DNA from: XYA12-FULL-58-9 sp001798605 | GTDB taxonomy: Bacteria > Myxococcota > XYA12-FULL-58-9 | DNA length: 32,797 bases | Assembly (NCBI GenBank): GCA_036736205.1 | Contig: DAINMX010000054.1 | Location: forward strand, 1 to 32,797 | Direction: 5' to 3' | Shown here: positions 7,996-17,000 of the stretch, in pieces | Numbering within the stretch: position 1 is the stretch's first letter | How the letters are laid out: each line of letters begins with the position of its first letter | Program-made: the position numbers and the translations under genes | Notes under the pieces: model-generated | Told to the model about the DNA's origin: nothing | Databases searched by the model: none | Seen by the model: the letters and a program-made list of their open reading frames with translations, nothing else

Positions 7996-8277
7996 CGGGG
8001 CACTCTACTTTGTCGAACGACTGAAGCCAAGCACTCCGATGCAGCCTGCCCGGTCAGTCTGTCAGTCTCCAGTTGCGGTGCTTGACAGCACTGCTGGTGC
8101 ACTCAGGCTTGGCGAATGAGGGCTGCGGCGGCACGTTTGGGCGCCTCATCGGGCCAGGTGGTGGATCGTGGGTCTGCTGTGCACTTGACGCGGACGTGGC
8201 AATCTTGGAAATTGCCCGCTCTTCGTTGGGGGAAAACGATAGGTTGCCGGTGTGTCGGCATAGGGGAGGAAAAGGGA

Positions 8278-10836
8278 ATGATTCCAGTGGTACACGAGTA
8301 CAATGTAGTCCCAAAACTACCCGAGGCGCTCCAGCAGCTCAAGGAGCTTGCCTACAACCTGCATTGGTCATGGCATCACGACATCATCGCAGCGTTTAGG
8401 CGACTTGACAGAGAGTTGTGGGAGACGAGTTTTCACAATCCTGTGTTGATGCTGGGCTCAATGAGCCAAGAGCGGTTGGAGGCGATGGCCCACGACGAGG
8501 CATATCTCTCCTTTGTTGATCGCGTTTATCGTCAACACCTCGAGCACCTACAGCTTACCTCCTGGTACCAGCGAGAGCACGGCTCGCGTCAGAATACGAC
8601 GATTGCCTATTTCTCCGCAGAGTTTGGAATTACAGAGTGTCTGGCGATCTATTCGGGTGGCCTTGGGGTGCTCTCGGGTGACCATCTCAAGTCGTCGTCG
8701 GAGCTCGGCATACCGTTGGTTGGTGTGGGCCTGGCATATCAGCAGGGCTTTTTCAGCCAATATCTTAACGCCGACGGCTGGCAACAAGAGCGGTATCCGC
8801 ACAACGACTTCTTCAACTTACCGGCGGTTCTCGAGCGTCATGGGGACGGCTCTCTCAAGATCGTCGAGGTTGATTATCCCGGAAGTGTGGTCAAAGCGCA
8901 GATTTGGCGGGTGCAGGTGGGTCGGGTGCCGTTGTACCTACTCGACACCAACATTGCGGCCAACAGTGAGGGTGACCAAACCATCACCGGCCAACTCTAC
9001 GGTGGCGATCGTGAGATGCGAATCCGCCAGGAGATCATGCTTGGTATTGGCGGTCTGCGTGCACTGCGACTGCTTGGGGTCCAGCCCACCGTGTGCCACA
9101 TGAACGAAGGGCACTCCGCTTTCCAAGCACTTGAGCGCATTGGTATGGTGCGCGAGGAGTCTGGTCTCGCGTTTGCCGAAGCGAAAGAGCTGTGCATGGC
9201 GGGCAATGTGTTCACCACGCACACTCCGGTTCCCGCAGGTTTCGACCTTTTCTCCCATGAGCTCATGGACAAGTATTTCGCCAAGTACGTCGGGCGGCTG
9301 GGCATCTCCATGGCGGAACTCATGGCGATGGGCCGGATGGACCCGAAAAATGGTGATGAGATGTTCAACATGGCAATGCTCGCCATTCGCCATTCGTCAT
9401 TCATCAATGGTGTTAGCAAGCTTCATGGCGAGGTAAGCCGAGCTCTCGTCAATGTAAGTCTGCCCAAGGTACCGGAGAACGAAATCGCCGTCACCCATGT
9501 GACCAACGGCACCCACACGCGCTCCTGGATCAGTTTCGAGATGACCGAGTTACTCACTCGGTATCTAGGTCGTCGCTGGCTAACCGCGCCGGCCGACCAA
9601 TCGGTGTGGCAGAGAGTCAACCAAATTCCCGATGCGGAGTTGTGGCGTACACATGAGCGACGGCGTGAACGGTTGGTTGCCCTGGTGCGAGCAAAGCTAC
9701 ATCGCCAGCTCTTGCAGCGTGGGGCGTCGGTAGCCAGTGCCGCGGCGGCCGATGAGGTTCTTGATCCGGAGGCGCTCACAATCGGTTTTGCTCGACGTTT
9801 TGCGACCTACAAGCGCGCAACGCTTCTCTTGAAGGACGTTGAGCGGTTGCGCAAAATCATCCTCGACTCCTCCCGTCCGGTGCAGTTTATTTTTGCTGGC
9901 AAAGCTCATCCCCACGACCACGCAGGCAAAGAGCTGATCAGGCAATTGGTGCACGCTGGACTTGACGCCGAGATTCATCGGCGCATGGTTTTCCTTGAGA
10001 ACTACGACATCGGTCTCGCCCGGTATCTCGTGCAAGGGGTCGATGTTTGGCTCAATAATCCACGTCGGCCCAACGAAGCGAGTGGCACCAGCGGCATGAA
10101 GGTTGTGTTCAATGGCGGACTCAACCTCTCCATCCTAGATGGGTGGTGGTGCGAGGGCTACGACCCGAGTGTTGGTTGGGCCATAGGTCAAGGTGAGCAG
10201 TATCAAGACCACGAGCATCAAGATCGAGTTGAGTCGGAGGCCCTGTACACCCTTCTCGAGGAGGAGGTGGTCCCTACATTCTACAATCGCGGTCGGGATG
10301 GTTTGCCCCGCGATTGGATCAGGATGATGAAAGCGTCCATGCGCGAGCTGGGGCCCGTGTTCAATACCAACCGCATGGTCCATGAGTATGCCAGCCGTTT
10401 CTATCTGCCCGCTGACAGTCGTTTTGTTGCCATGAAACAAGATGGTGCCACCCGGGCTCGGCAACTCGCGAGCTACAAAGCGACGATCCACCAAAAGTGG
10501 TCAGAGGTTCAAATTGTCGAAGTGAGCTCCGAGGGCAACACCGATGCTCACGTTGGCAACAGCATCAAGGTCAGCGCCAAGTTGCGGTTGGGCTCGTTGT
10601 CCCCCGAGCACGTTGCGGTACAGGTGTTTGATGGTGCTCTCAATGTGAATCTGAAGATCTCCACAGGTGATGCGTTGCCCATGCAGTGGGAACGCAAGAT
10701 CGAGGACGGCCTGCACGCATATGTTGGCACCATCCCATGTCGTCACAGTGGTCATCGCGGCTTCACCTTGCGGGTGATTCCGAACCATGCTGACCTATCC
10801 GAGCCTTTGATGCTCGGTTTGGTCTGCTGGGAGTAG
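8278..10836 (+). CDS. glgP: Alpha-glucan (glycogen/maltodextrin) phosphorylase
   Basis: An 852-residue enzyme that releases glucose-1-phosphate from alpha-1,4-glucans. Residues about 8-115 form the DUF3417 N-terminal region (LKELAYNLHWSWHHD). The phosphorylase core follows, with NEGHSAF, HTPVPAGFD, VTNGTHTRSW, FAGKAHPHD and EASGTSGMK, where Lys608 is the pyridoxal-phosphate lysine. This is the TIGR02094 type of phosphorylase, usual length about 830-860, so the gene is complete. ATG 8278 follows GGGAGGAAAAGGGA, a strong ribosome binding site; the upstream extension to 8116 lacks family homology. The C-terminal 120 residues are a beta-sandwich typical of this subfamily. It is monocistronic as far as can be seen and is followed by a degenerate repeat and the yfa-type operon. 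Confidence 0.95.
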   Translation: MIPVVHEYNVVPKLPEALQQLKELAYNLHWSWHHDIIAAFRRLDRELWETSFHNPVLMLGSMSQERLEAMAHDEAYLSFVDRVYRQHLEHLQLTSWYQREHGSRQNTTIAYFSAEFGITECLAIYSGGLGVLSGDHLKSSSELGIPLVGVGLAYQQGFFSQYLNADGWQQERYPHNDFFNLPAVLERHGDGSLKIVEVDYPGSVVKAQIWRVQVGRVPLYLLDTNIAANSEGDQTITGQLYGGDREMRIRQEIMLGIGGLRALRLLGVQPTVCHMNEGHSAFQALERIGMVREESGLAFAEAKELCMAGNVFTTHTPVPAGFDLFSHELMDKYFAKYVGRLGISMAELMAMGRMDPKNGDEMFNMAMLAIRHSSFINGVSKLHGEVSRALVNVSLPKVPENEIAVTHVTNGTHTRSWISFEMTELLTRYLGRRWLTAPADQSVWQRVNQIPDAELWRTHERRRERLVALVRAKLHRQLLQRGASVASAAAADEVLDPEALTIGFARRFATYKRATLLLKDVERLRKIILDSSRPVQFIFAGKAHPHDHAGKELIRQLVHAGLDAEIHRRMVFLENYDIGLARYLVQGVDVWLNNPRRPNEASGTSGMKVVFNGGLNLSILDGWWCEGYDPSVGWAIGQGEQYQDHEHQDRVESEALYTLLEEEVVPTFYNRGRDGLPRDWIRMMKASMRELGPVFNTNRMVHEYASRFYLPADSRFVAMKQDGATRARQLASYKATIHQKWSEVQIVEVSSEGNTDAHVGNSIKVSAKLRLGSLSPEHVAVQVFDGALNVNLKISTGDALPMQWERKIEDGLHAYVGTIPCRHSGHRGFTLRVIPNHADLSEPLMLGLVCWE

Positions 10837-10846
10837 CCAGAGACCC

Positions 10847-10922
10847 GCCAGCTTTGCCAGCTTGCCAACCTGCCGGTTTTGCCAGCCTGCCAGCCTGGGC
10901 CAGGTTGCCCAGACAGCCTGGA
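10847..10922 (+). repeat. Degenerate GCCAGC-type tandem repeat with a GC hairpin
   Basis: Between glgP and the next operon lies a run of about eight imperfect 8-10-base units of the form GCCAGCTT / GCCAACCT / GCCAGCCT. Within it CTGGGC (10895-10900) and GCCCAG (10907-10912) can pair around a six-base loop. No T tract follows, so it is not a standard intrinsic terminator, although it could slow or end transcription of glgP. A slipped-strand origin is likely. Confidence 0.55.
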
Positions 10923-10932
10923 TCGAATAGAG

Positions 10933-10959
10933 ATCTCCCATCCCAAATCCCAGGGAGAT
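10933..10959 (+). promoter_or_regulatory. Hairpin that covers the ribosome binding site of the yfaP-like gene
   Basis: ATCTCCC (10933-10939) is the exact reverse complement of GGGAGAT (10953-10959), with a 13-base loop. The right arm contains the ribosome binding site AGGGAG (10952-10957) six bases before ATG 10964. If the arms pair in the mRNA, initiation on the first gene of the five-gene operon would be reduced. The loop is A-rich in its centre. Whether a protein, RNA or temperature opens it cannot be told. Confidence 0.4.
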
Positions 10960-10963
10960 TCCT

Positions 10964-11842
10964 ATGACAACCACATGTCTACTCGTATCCCTTGCCGTGT
11001 TTGCCGGCGGTGAACGCCAAGTTGGTGTGCCCATGGGCCAGGGCAAAGTCAGGCCCAAGGTGACCCTGTCACAACCGCGGGGCGGTTGGACCATTGATCG
11101 AATGATCACCGTGGAAGGCCAGGTCTCAGACAACACGGTGGACCCGGTGATCGTCAGCATCAACGGTGACCGTTATCTCATGCGCACCTCATCGGGCAGT
11201 TTCAGTCGAGCCTTCCCCTCGGCGGCCGGCAAGAACGTTGTCACCGTGATGGCCACCAATCGTGGTGGCACCGGTACTGCGCAGGCCACCACCTACGCGG
11301 AGATTCCGCCCGTACCCCTCAAGGTGGTTCTCACATCCGACACCGAGGGTGTCTGGACGGACTTGCACATCTGGGAGCCGACCAAGGAGAGCCAAAACAA
11401 AGAAACGGGAGAGCTCAATCAGAACGCCATGGCCCACGTGTTTTGGGCGAACACCGAAAGCCCCTCGGGCGGGACCTTTTACCTCAATGAGCAGGGGGGC
11501 GACTTCGACCAACCGGCCTACGGCCCCTACCTTTATGTACATCGTGCTCCGCCAACCGGAACGTTCCTCATCGCCGCCAACTATTGGCCGAGCGGTGACA
11601 AGGCGCACACCATTGCGACTCTCAACGTGACGTTGTTCGAGGGGACGGCCCAGGAGAGCAAGAGGCGTGTGCAGGTGCCGTTGGCGACGCCAGGGACCAC
11701 CCGGGTGCTCGCGTGGATTAACGTCGTCGATGCCGGCAAGGCGTTGATCTATGTGCCGGGGCAAGATCCCGAGCCTGACGGCAACGGTTGGCCTACCAAC
11801 CTCGACGCCGTGACCTACACAGTTACAACCCAGAGCATGTGA
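10964..11842 (+). CDS. yfaP: YfaP-like DUF2135 exported protein
   Basis: A 292-residue exported protein, first gene of the macroglobulin operon. A short signal peptide (MTTTCLLVSLAVFAGG) is followed by an immunoglobulin-like segment (about 30-110, VTLSQPRGGWTIDRMITVEG ... NVVTVMATNRGG). A DUF2135 domain then spans about 115-290: WTDLHIWEPTKE matches the family's 'tDlDLhv.eP.ge' motif, and NYWPSGD and GTTRVLAWINVVDAG agree with it. In E. coli YfaP is encoded with the macroglobulin YfaS. The function is unknown but it is thought to be a periplasmic partner. Start ATG 10964 has AGGGAG six bases upstream. The stop overlaps the next gene's GTG start by four bases (GTGA). Symbol assigned from domain and neighbourhood. 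Confidence 0.82.
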   Translation: MTTTCLLVSLAVFAGGERQVGVPMGQGKVRPKVTLSQPRGGWTIDRMITVEGQVSDNTVDPVIVSINGDRYLMRTSSGSFSRAFPSAAGKNVVTVMATNRGGTGTAQATTYAEIPPVPLKVVLTSDTEGVWTDLHIWEPTKESQNKETGELNQNAMAHVFWANTESPSGGTFYLNEQGGDFDQPAYGPYLYVHRAPPTGTFLIAANYWPSGDKAHTIATLNVTLFEGTAQESKRRVQVPLATPGTTRVLAWINVVDAGKALIYVPGQDPEPDGNGWPTNLDAVTYTVTTQSM

Positions 11843-12450
11843 CGACGGTGCTCCCCACTTTGCTCATCACGATGGTCGCCGGGCAATTGTCAGAGGCACC
11901 CGGCACACAATCGGAGCCATCGCGGGCGTTACTCCGGCGCATCATTGGCGAGACCGCGGTGGCTCAGCTCGAGAATGTGGATCCCAGCTGGCAGCCCGAG
12001 CAACGAGACTGCGCGGGGCTGATTCGTTTCGCCTATCGCGCTGCATACAAGGCTTTGGCACCCGAAAAGGTTGCACGCGGGTTGTGGCGGGATAACCGCG
12101 GCCGCCGGGTTGCATTTGCCGATGCGGAGACGCTCGTGACCAGTAACTTCACCCTTCTTGGACGTGGCCCAGAGACCCTCGACCAGGTCGAGAGCGGCGA
12201 CGTGATTGCTTTTCGCCACCATGCACTCTCGGCTTCGGGGCCCGTATTTCATCTGATGCTAGTTTTGCGCGCCGATGATCCGGCGCACGGCGACGCCCAC
12301 GTCATCTATCATCCTGGATCGCCTGGGGTTGGGCTGCGCATGGGTGCCTTGCGTGATCTGCTCAAAGACGCGCCCCACGAATGGCGACCCGCGTCCGACA
12401 ATCCGTTTTTTCTAGGTTTCTTCCGTTACAGGGAGTGGATTCATGACTAA
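11839..12450 (+). CDS. yfaT: YfaT-like DUF1175 exported protein, NlpC/P60-like fold
   Basis: A 203-residue exported protein, second gene of the operon. I chose GTG 11839 because it makes a GTGA overlap with the previous stop and gives a signal peptide (MTTVLPTLLITMVAGQLSEA); the ATG at 11788 would overlap by 55 bases and spoil the signal. EQRDCAGLIRFAYRAAYKAL places Cys58 at the start of a helix, GDVIAFRH follows, and GPVFHLMLVL supplies His138. This Cys-to-His order is that of the NlpC/P60-CHAP papain-like fold, suggesting peptidase or amidase chemistry on peptidoglycan, although DUF1175 has no proven activity. Its position beside a DUF2135 and an alpha-2-macroglobulin gene supports the yfaT assignment. 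Overlaps the next gene by eight bases. Confidence 0.8.
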   Translation: MTTVLPTLLITMVAGQLSEAPGTQSEPSRALLRRIIGETAVAQLENVDPSWQPEQRDCAGLIRFAYRAAYKALAPEKVARGLWRDNRGRRVAFADAETLVTSNFTLLGRGPETLDQVESGDVIAFRHHALSASGPVFHLMLVLRADDPAHGDAHVIYHPGSPGVGLRMGALRDLLKDAPHEWRPASDNPFFLGFFRYREWIHD

Positions 12451-14014
12451 TCCCAATACCGCAAGGCCCGACCGACTGCTGTTTGTTTCGGCCGTCTTCA
12501 TCATTGTCGTCGCGACGGTGATGATCTGGTTGGCACCGAAAGAACCCATGCCACACCGGCCAGTCGGTGGGACGTCGGCGACGGCCAAGGATAACCCGCC
12601 AGCGCTTTCTGCCCAGGGGACTGCAGTGTACGGTGCCCCTGAAGTGGGCGAGGGGACCTCATGGAACGCTCTTGAACAGTATCCTCAGCCAGCCATGATC
12701 GTCGATATGCTGCAGCCCGCCGCACTCCACCGCGCCGCAAAACAGAGCGAGTGGTTGCAGGATGTCCTGAAGAAGCCCTTGGGTCGCGGCTTCCTCGGCA
12801 CATGGGCAGGTTTTCTCGGTACCCGCGGCGAGGACATCCGCGCCGATTTCAAAGGAATGGTCGTCGACTTTTTGGCAGAGCGGGTCTTTGTAGAGCCTTT
12901 CAGGGTGGTCTGGTTCTCCGGTCCCAAGGTTGGCGGTGCACCAGCTGTGGTGCTCGATGACCCGAGCGCCAAGGCTCTTGCTGCTTTTGCAGCTCTCGAT
13001 GCCGTTGCCGCTCGCGGCTCCTACACGGTTTCCACTTGTTATAATGAGTACACGCGAAACACCAAGGGCGAAGAGATCACCGGCCGTCCCTCCACGCTCA
13101 AAGACATCACCATCAGTCGTTGGCTTCTCGCCGATCACGCGTTGTACGCAATCTCCCAGGATGACCGCCTTGTGTTGGGGCGCAGTCCCGATGCTGCGTT
13201 GCAGGGGATGTGCGCCGAGCTACCAGCCGCTCCGTCCAACAAGGACGCGGCGCTTTCGGTCAGCTTTGTTAGCGAAGCCCTGAGCCGTGGTGCCTTCTCG
13301 TATACGCGAGTGCTCGGGCTGGATGACTCCCCAAGAGTCACCTTTGACGTCGTTGAGGACAAGCTCACTCCCCGGGGGTTTGAGGCCAATGTTACGACGA
13401 AGGGTTATCTCGGTGCGGGAAAGCTCTCCGATGATTTGCTTGGGGCGATTCCAGAGGATGCACCGGTTGTCCTCGCTGCACAGCTCGGCCTGCCCAAACT
13501 TCTGTCGACCGAGGCCATGGAGAAGCATTTCATGGGCGACGCCGGCAGTCTCGAGACGAGACAGGTCGCAGTTTTTTGGTATCCAAGTGGCACGGAGGAC
13601 AACATGGATCTTGGTATTGTTTGGTCGAATCCGAACGACGCCGAGTTCTTCGCGGGGCTCTTCCCCGATTTGTCGGACAATGAAGGCTGCAAAGTGTTGG
13701 TGCGTTGCAGTCAGAAAGAAACCTGTGAGCGTGTCACCAAGACGTGCAAAGGCATTGATCCATCAATGTTGCAGGCAGCCCCAGGGATCAAGGCGGGATG
13801 GCAGACAAAGTCCTCCATCGCTCTGGGCATCAATTTGGGCAAGGCCCTCGCGGACGTAACCATCGAAGCTTATGAAGCGGAGAACGGCGACACGCAGAAG
13901 GCGCTGCCGCCCGAGATGCGTGAGGTCAAGGAGCAGCTTGAAGCATTGCCGTATTTTGGGTTGAGTGGCACTGCCGAGGGTTTGGTGCTTGTGCCAGGAG
14001 GGTTCCGATCATGA
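12443..14014 (+). CDS. yfaA: YfaA-like (DUF2138) membrane-anchored periplasmic protein
   Basis: A 523-residue protein with one N-terminal membrane helix (about residues 12-31, LLFVSAVFIIVVATVMIWL) and a large periplasmic body. GGGAG lies seven bases before ATG 12443. Identification as the DUF2138 member of the yfa gene set rests mainly on its place between yfaT-like and yfaS-like genes, its length (E. coli YfaA is about 560) and the single-helix topology. Visible features include a Cys-rich stretch near residues 411-430 (EGCKVLVRCSQKETCERVTKTC) that could form disulfides. No catalytic residues are apparent. The stop overlaps the macroglobulin start as ATGA, so the two are translationally coupled and may form a complex. 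Confidence 0.72.
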   Translation: MTNPNTARPDRLLFVSAVFIIVVATVMIWLAPKEPMPHRPVGGTSATAKDNPPALSAQGTAVYGAPEVGEGTSWNALEQYPQPAMIVDMLQPAALHRAAKQSEWLQDVLKKPLGRGFLGTWAGFLGTRGEDIRADFKGMVVDFLAERVFVEPFRVVWFSGPKVGGAPAVVLDDPSAKALAAFAALDAVAARGSYTVSTCYNEYTRNTKGEEITGRPSTLKDITISRWLLADHALYAISQDDRLVLGRSPDAALQGMCAELPAAPSNKDAALSVSFVSEALSRGAFSYTRVLGLDDSPRVTFDVVEDKLTPRGFEANVTTKGYLGAGKLSDDLLGAIPEDAPVVLAAQLGLPKLLSTEAMEKHFMGDAGSLETRQVAVFWYPSGTEDNMDLGIVWSNPNDAEFFAGLFPDLSDNEGCKVLVRCSQKETCERVTKTCKGIDPSMLQAAPGIKAGWQTKSSIALGINLGKALADVTIEAYEAENGDTQKALPPEMREVKEQLEALPYFGLSGTAEGLVLVPGGFRS

Positions 14015-17000
14015 TTTGCAAAACCACCACGCGCAAGGTGAGTGTCCCTCATGTTGCGGTTGCCCTGCTCGTCGGGCTGCTCGCAATGGCAGCAACCTCG
14101 GCGTCGGCGAAGCCCTTGTATATCACGGTTCCCAGAGCCTACACCACCGCCGAGCCCGTTATGGTCGACGTCGCGTTCGCTGGCACCGCGCCGGTGGAGC
14201 TAAGGGTACTCAAACCGACTGACCTCGACCGTTATGTGCGTGAACAGGCAAACATTCGCCGGGCCTACACCCAGCCAACCACCATCGTGAATCCAGGGCG
14301 CTATCTCTCTCGCGGGCTCAACGCTATCGACAGCCCTGCTGATTATCTCCTCAATAGGATGAGCCCCGAGTTCCGTCTGACACTCTCGGGTCATCTTCCG
14401 GCGAGGCTCGCAGTCTCGGAGCCGTTGTCGTATTTGCGGGGTGGACCCAAGAAGCTCGTAGGAATTCCCGATGGCATGGAGATGGTTCGCACGGAGTGGC
14501 TGAACCTCGACTTGGGCGGCAGCGATCGTGGTTTTGACGTTCCCGGTTTTGAAGCGTGGCAAGGCGACAGTGGTTTTCAAGAGCGTCGGGTAGCATTGAA
14601 GCCGCTTCCTGCCGGTGTTTACGTCTTGCAGTTGGTACAGGACCGTGTCGAAGGCCAGGTCACTCTGGTGGTCAGCGACCTGACGGTTCAGCTCAAGCAG
14701 ACCGATGGTGAGATCTTGGTGCGTGTGGCCGGCAAGGACCAGAAGCCGCGTCAAGGTGCCGAAGTGAAGGTTCACGTGGGCGACAAGCCCATCATGGGAA
14801 AGTCCGACGCCCAGGGTGAGGTTCGTCTCGACGTCAACGAGCCGCGAGTTCTCGTCACCATCGGTCACGGTGCCGACACAGCCCTCGTCGACACAGACTT
14901 CTACTCGACCCTGGCCATCGCACCGGACGTGTTCATCTATAGCGATCGGCCGATCTACAAGCCCGGAGATGCGGTGCGTTTCCGCGGCGTGGTGCGCAAG
15001 CCGGCGTCTTTTCTGGCGCAGTTGTTCGCCCCGAGGAAACAACGCGTTACCGTGCACCTCAAGAACCATGAAGGCGTCGATGTCTCGACCGGTTGCCGCA
15101 TTGACGAGTACGGCAGCTTCAAAGGCACATTGGATGTGCCCGAGTCATTGGAAACCGGTGTGGTGCAGCTCATCGCCGACATGGACGATAACGAGTACCA
15201 GAGCGAAGCGCGGGTGCAAGCGTACGTCAAACCGACGTTTTACCTCGAGCTCGACACCGAGCAGGACAGCATCAAGCCCGGCGACACAATCGTCGCCAAG
15301 GTCAAAGCGCGGCGCTACGCAGGCGGCGTGCCCGACAACACTCGTTACGAGGTTTTCCTTTATCGGACCATCGCGACCACCCCGGCGTGGGTTGATGACG
15401 CTGGCATGGGAGGTGAGGGGTCGATTGTGACATATGGCTCGACATCGACCACGGAGGGCCAACTGACAGTACCCATTCGTCTCTATTCCTCGAGCGAACA
15501 GCGATCGGAGAGTGATCCGAGCTTCGAGCATTACGACCCTTGGTCCAGTGCGCCAATGTTTGATGCGAAGGGTGAGGCGGCAATCAGCGTGCGCGTCCCT
15601 GAGCTCAGTGAAGAGGACGCCAGCGCCCGCACGCCATTCAAGTACACCCTGACGGTACGAGCGCAGGACCCCGAGGGCTCGACGGCATCGACGTCGCAGC
15701 CGTTCTTTCACTCAGAGTGTGCAGTGCTCGGGCAGCTCTCCAGCAACAAACCGTTTGTCCTCAAAAATGGTGATGCGACATTCTCAGTACGTGCAGTCAC
15801 CCTCGCGGGCCGTCCCTTTGGTGAGACCGGGGGGGAAGTCGATTTCGTTCTGCTCGACGCCGATGGCGATGAGTCGTCTAAGGGCATCCAGAAGATCACA
15901 ACCAATGCCGATGGCGTGTGGCGGGTGTCGTGGCCGACCGATGGCATCGGTGCGGTGCTGGCCCGAGTCACGCTCCGGGACAGAGAGAATCAGGCGTGGC
16001 ATGGGGAGACGCGCCTGCTCGTCATTGGCACCGAGGGCGAAGCGGTCGTTCGAGTGCCCATTCTGACCACCGAGGCCTTGCCGAAACCGCTCGAGCCAGG
16101 GGAGCAAGCACAATTGGTGGCGTTGCTTCCCGATGGCTGGGGACCGGGCGGGAACAACGGTGGGCCGGTGTGGATAACCCTTTCTGGAAATGCCCTCTAC
16201 GAGACCGAGCTGGTGCAGGTGCGTGGCACCACCTTGGTCTATGATTTTGCTATCGAGAAACGCTTCGGCAGTGCCGTCTACGCATCGGTCGCCTATCCTA
16301 CGGCTACGGGCCGATGGGACGAACGTGTCGTAGCGTTTCGCGTCATTCCCAAACAGCGAACCTTGCAAGTCAACGTCGAGCCAAAGAACGAAGAGGCGTT
16401 GCCGAACGGGAAACAGTCCATTCGAGTGAAAGTCACCGACCACACGGGCAAGGGCGTGGCAGCGCAAGTATCGGTGGGCGTCGTCGACAAAGCGGTCTAC
16501 GCCATCCAACAGGAGTTTCGCCCGAACATCCTTAGCTTCTTCTATCCTTTGGTGCGCAATAACATTGCCAACTTCTACTCAGCGGAGTTTCAAGGCTACG
16601 GCTATGGTGAGTATCTCGCACGGCTGCGAGGTCGCATCCGCGATCACGAATTCGCTGCGGTCAAGCCGCCACAGATCGAACGCAAGGATGAGGACACCGC
16701 CTATTGGAATCCATCGGTTGTCACCGACGCATCCGGTGCCGCGACGGTGAATTTCAAGCTTCCCGGCAATCAAACACTCTGGGTGATCACCGCCGTCGCC
16801 GCCGATGCATCGGGTCGCTTCGGCGAAGGGACCGCGGAGTTTGCCAGTCGTGGCAAGTTGTTTGTGGCGGCGAGTTTGCCGCAGTTTTTGCGTCAGGGTG
16901 ATGAAGTGACGGGCACCATTCGGGTGGCCAACAACAAGGGCAAAAGGCCTCGCACCGTATCCCTGGGCCTGGACGGTCAGAACGGCGTTTCGGGATCAGG

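Noticed and set aside
8082..8110. TTGACA-like -35 box upstream of glgP (and another, TTGACG, at 8185)
   Set aside because: No acceptable -10 element follows either box at 16-18 bases, so I do not list a promoter.
8116..8277. Upstream extension of the phosphorylase
   Set aside because: No family homology before residue MIPVVHEYNVVPKLPE, and a strong ribosome binding site stands immediately before 8278.
14200..15069. Long minus-strand reading frame of 289 codons
   Set aside because: It lies wholly within the macroglobulin gene on the other strand. Such open frames arise from codon bias in GC-rich coding DNA, and its translation has no recognisable domain.
15784..16509. Minus-strand reading frame of 241 codons
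   Set aside because: Shadow of the macroglobulin gene, without a ribosome binding site or family motif.
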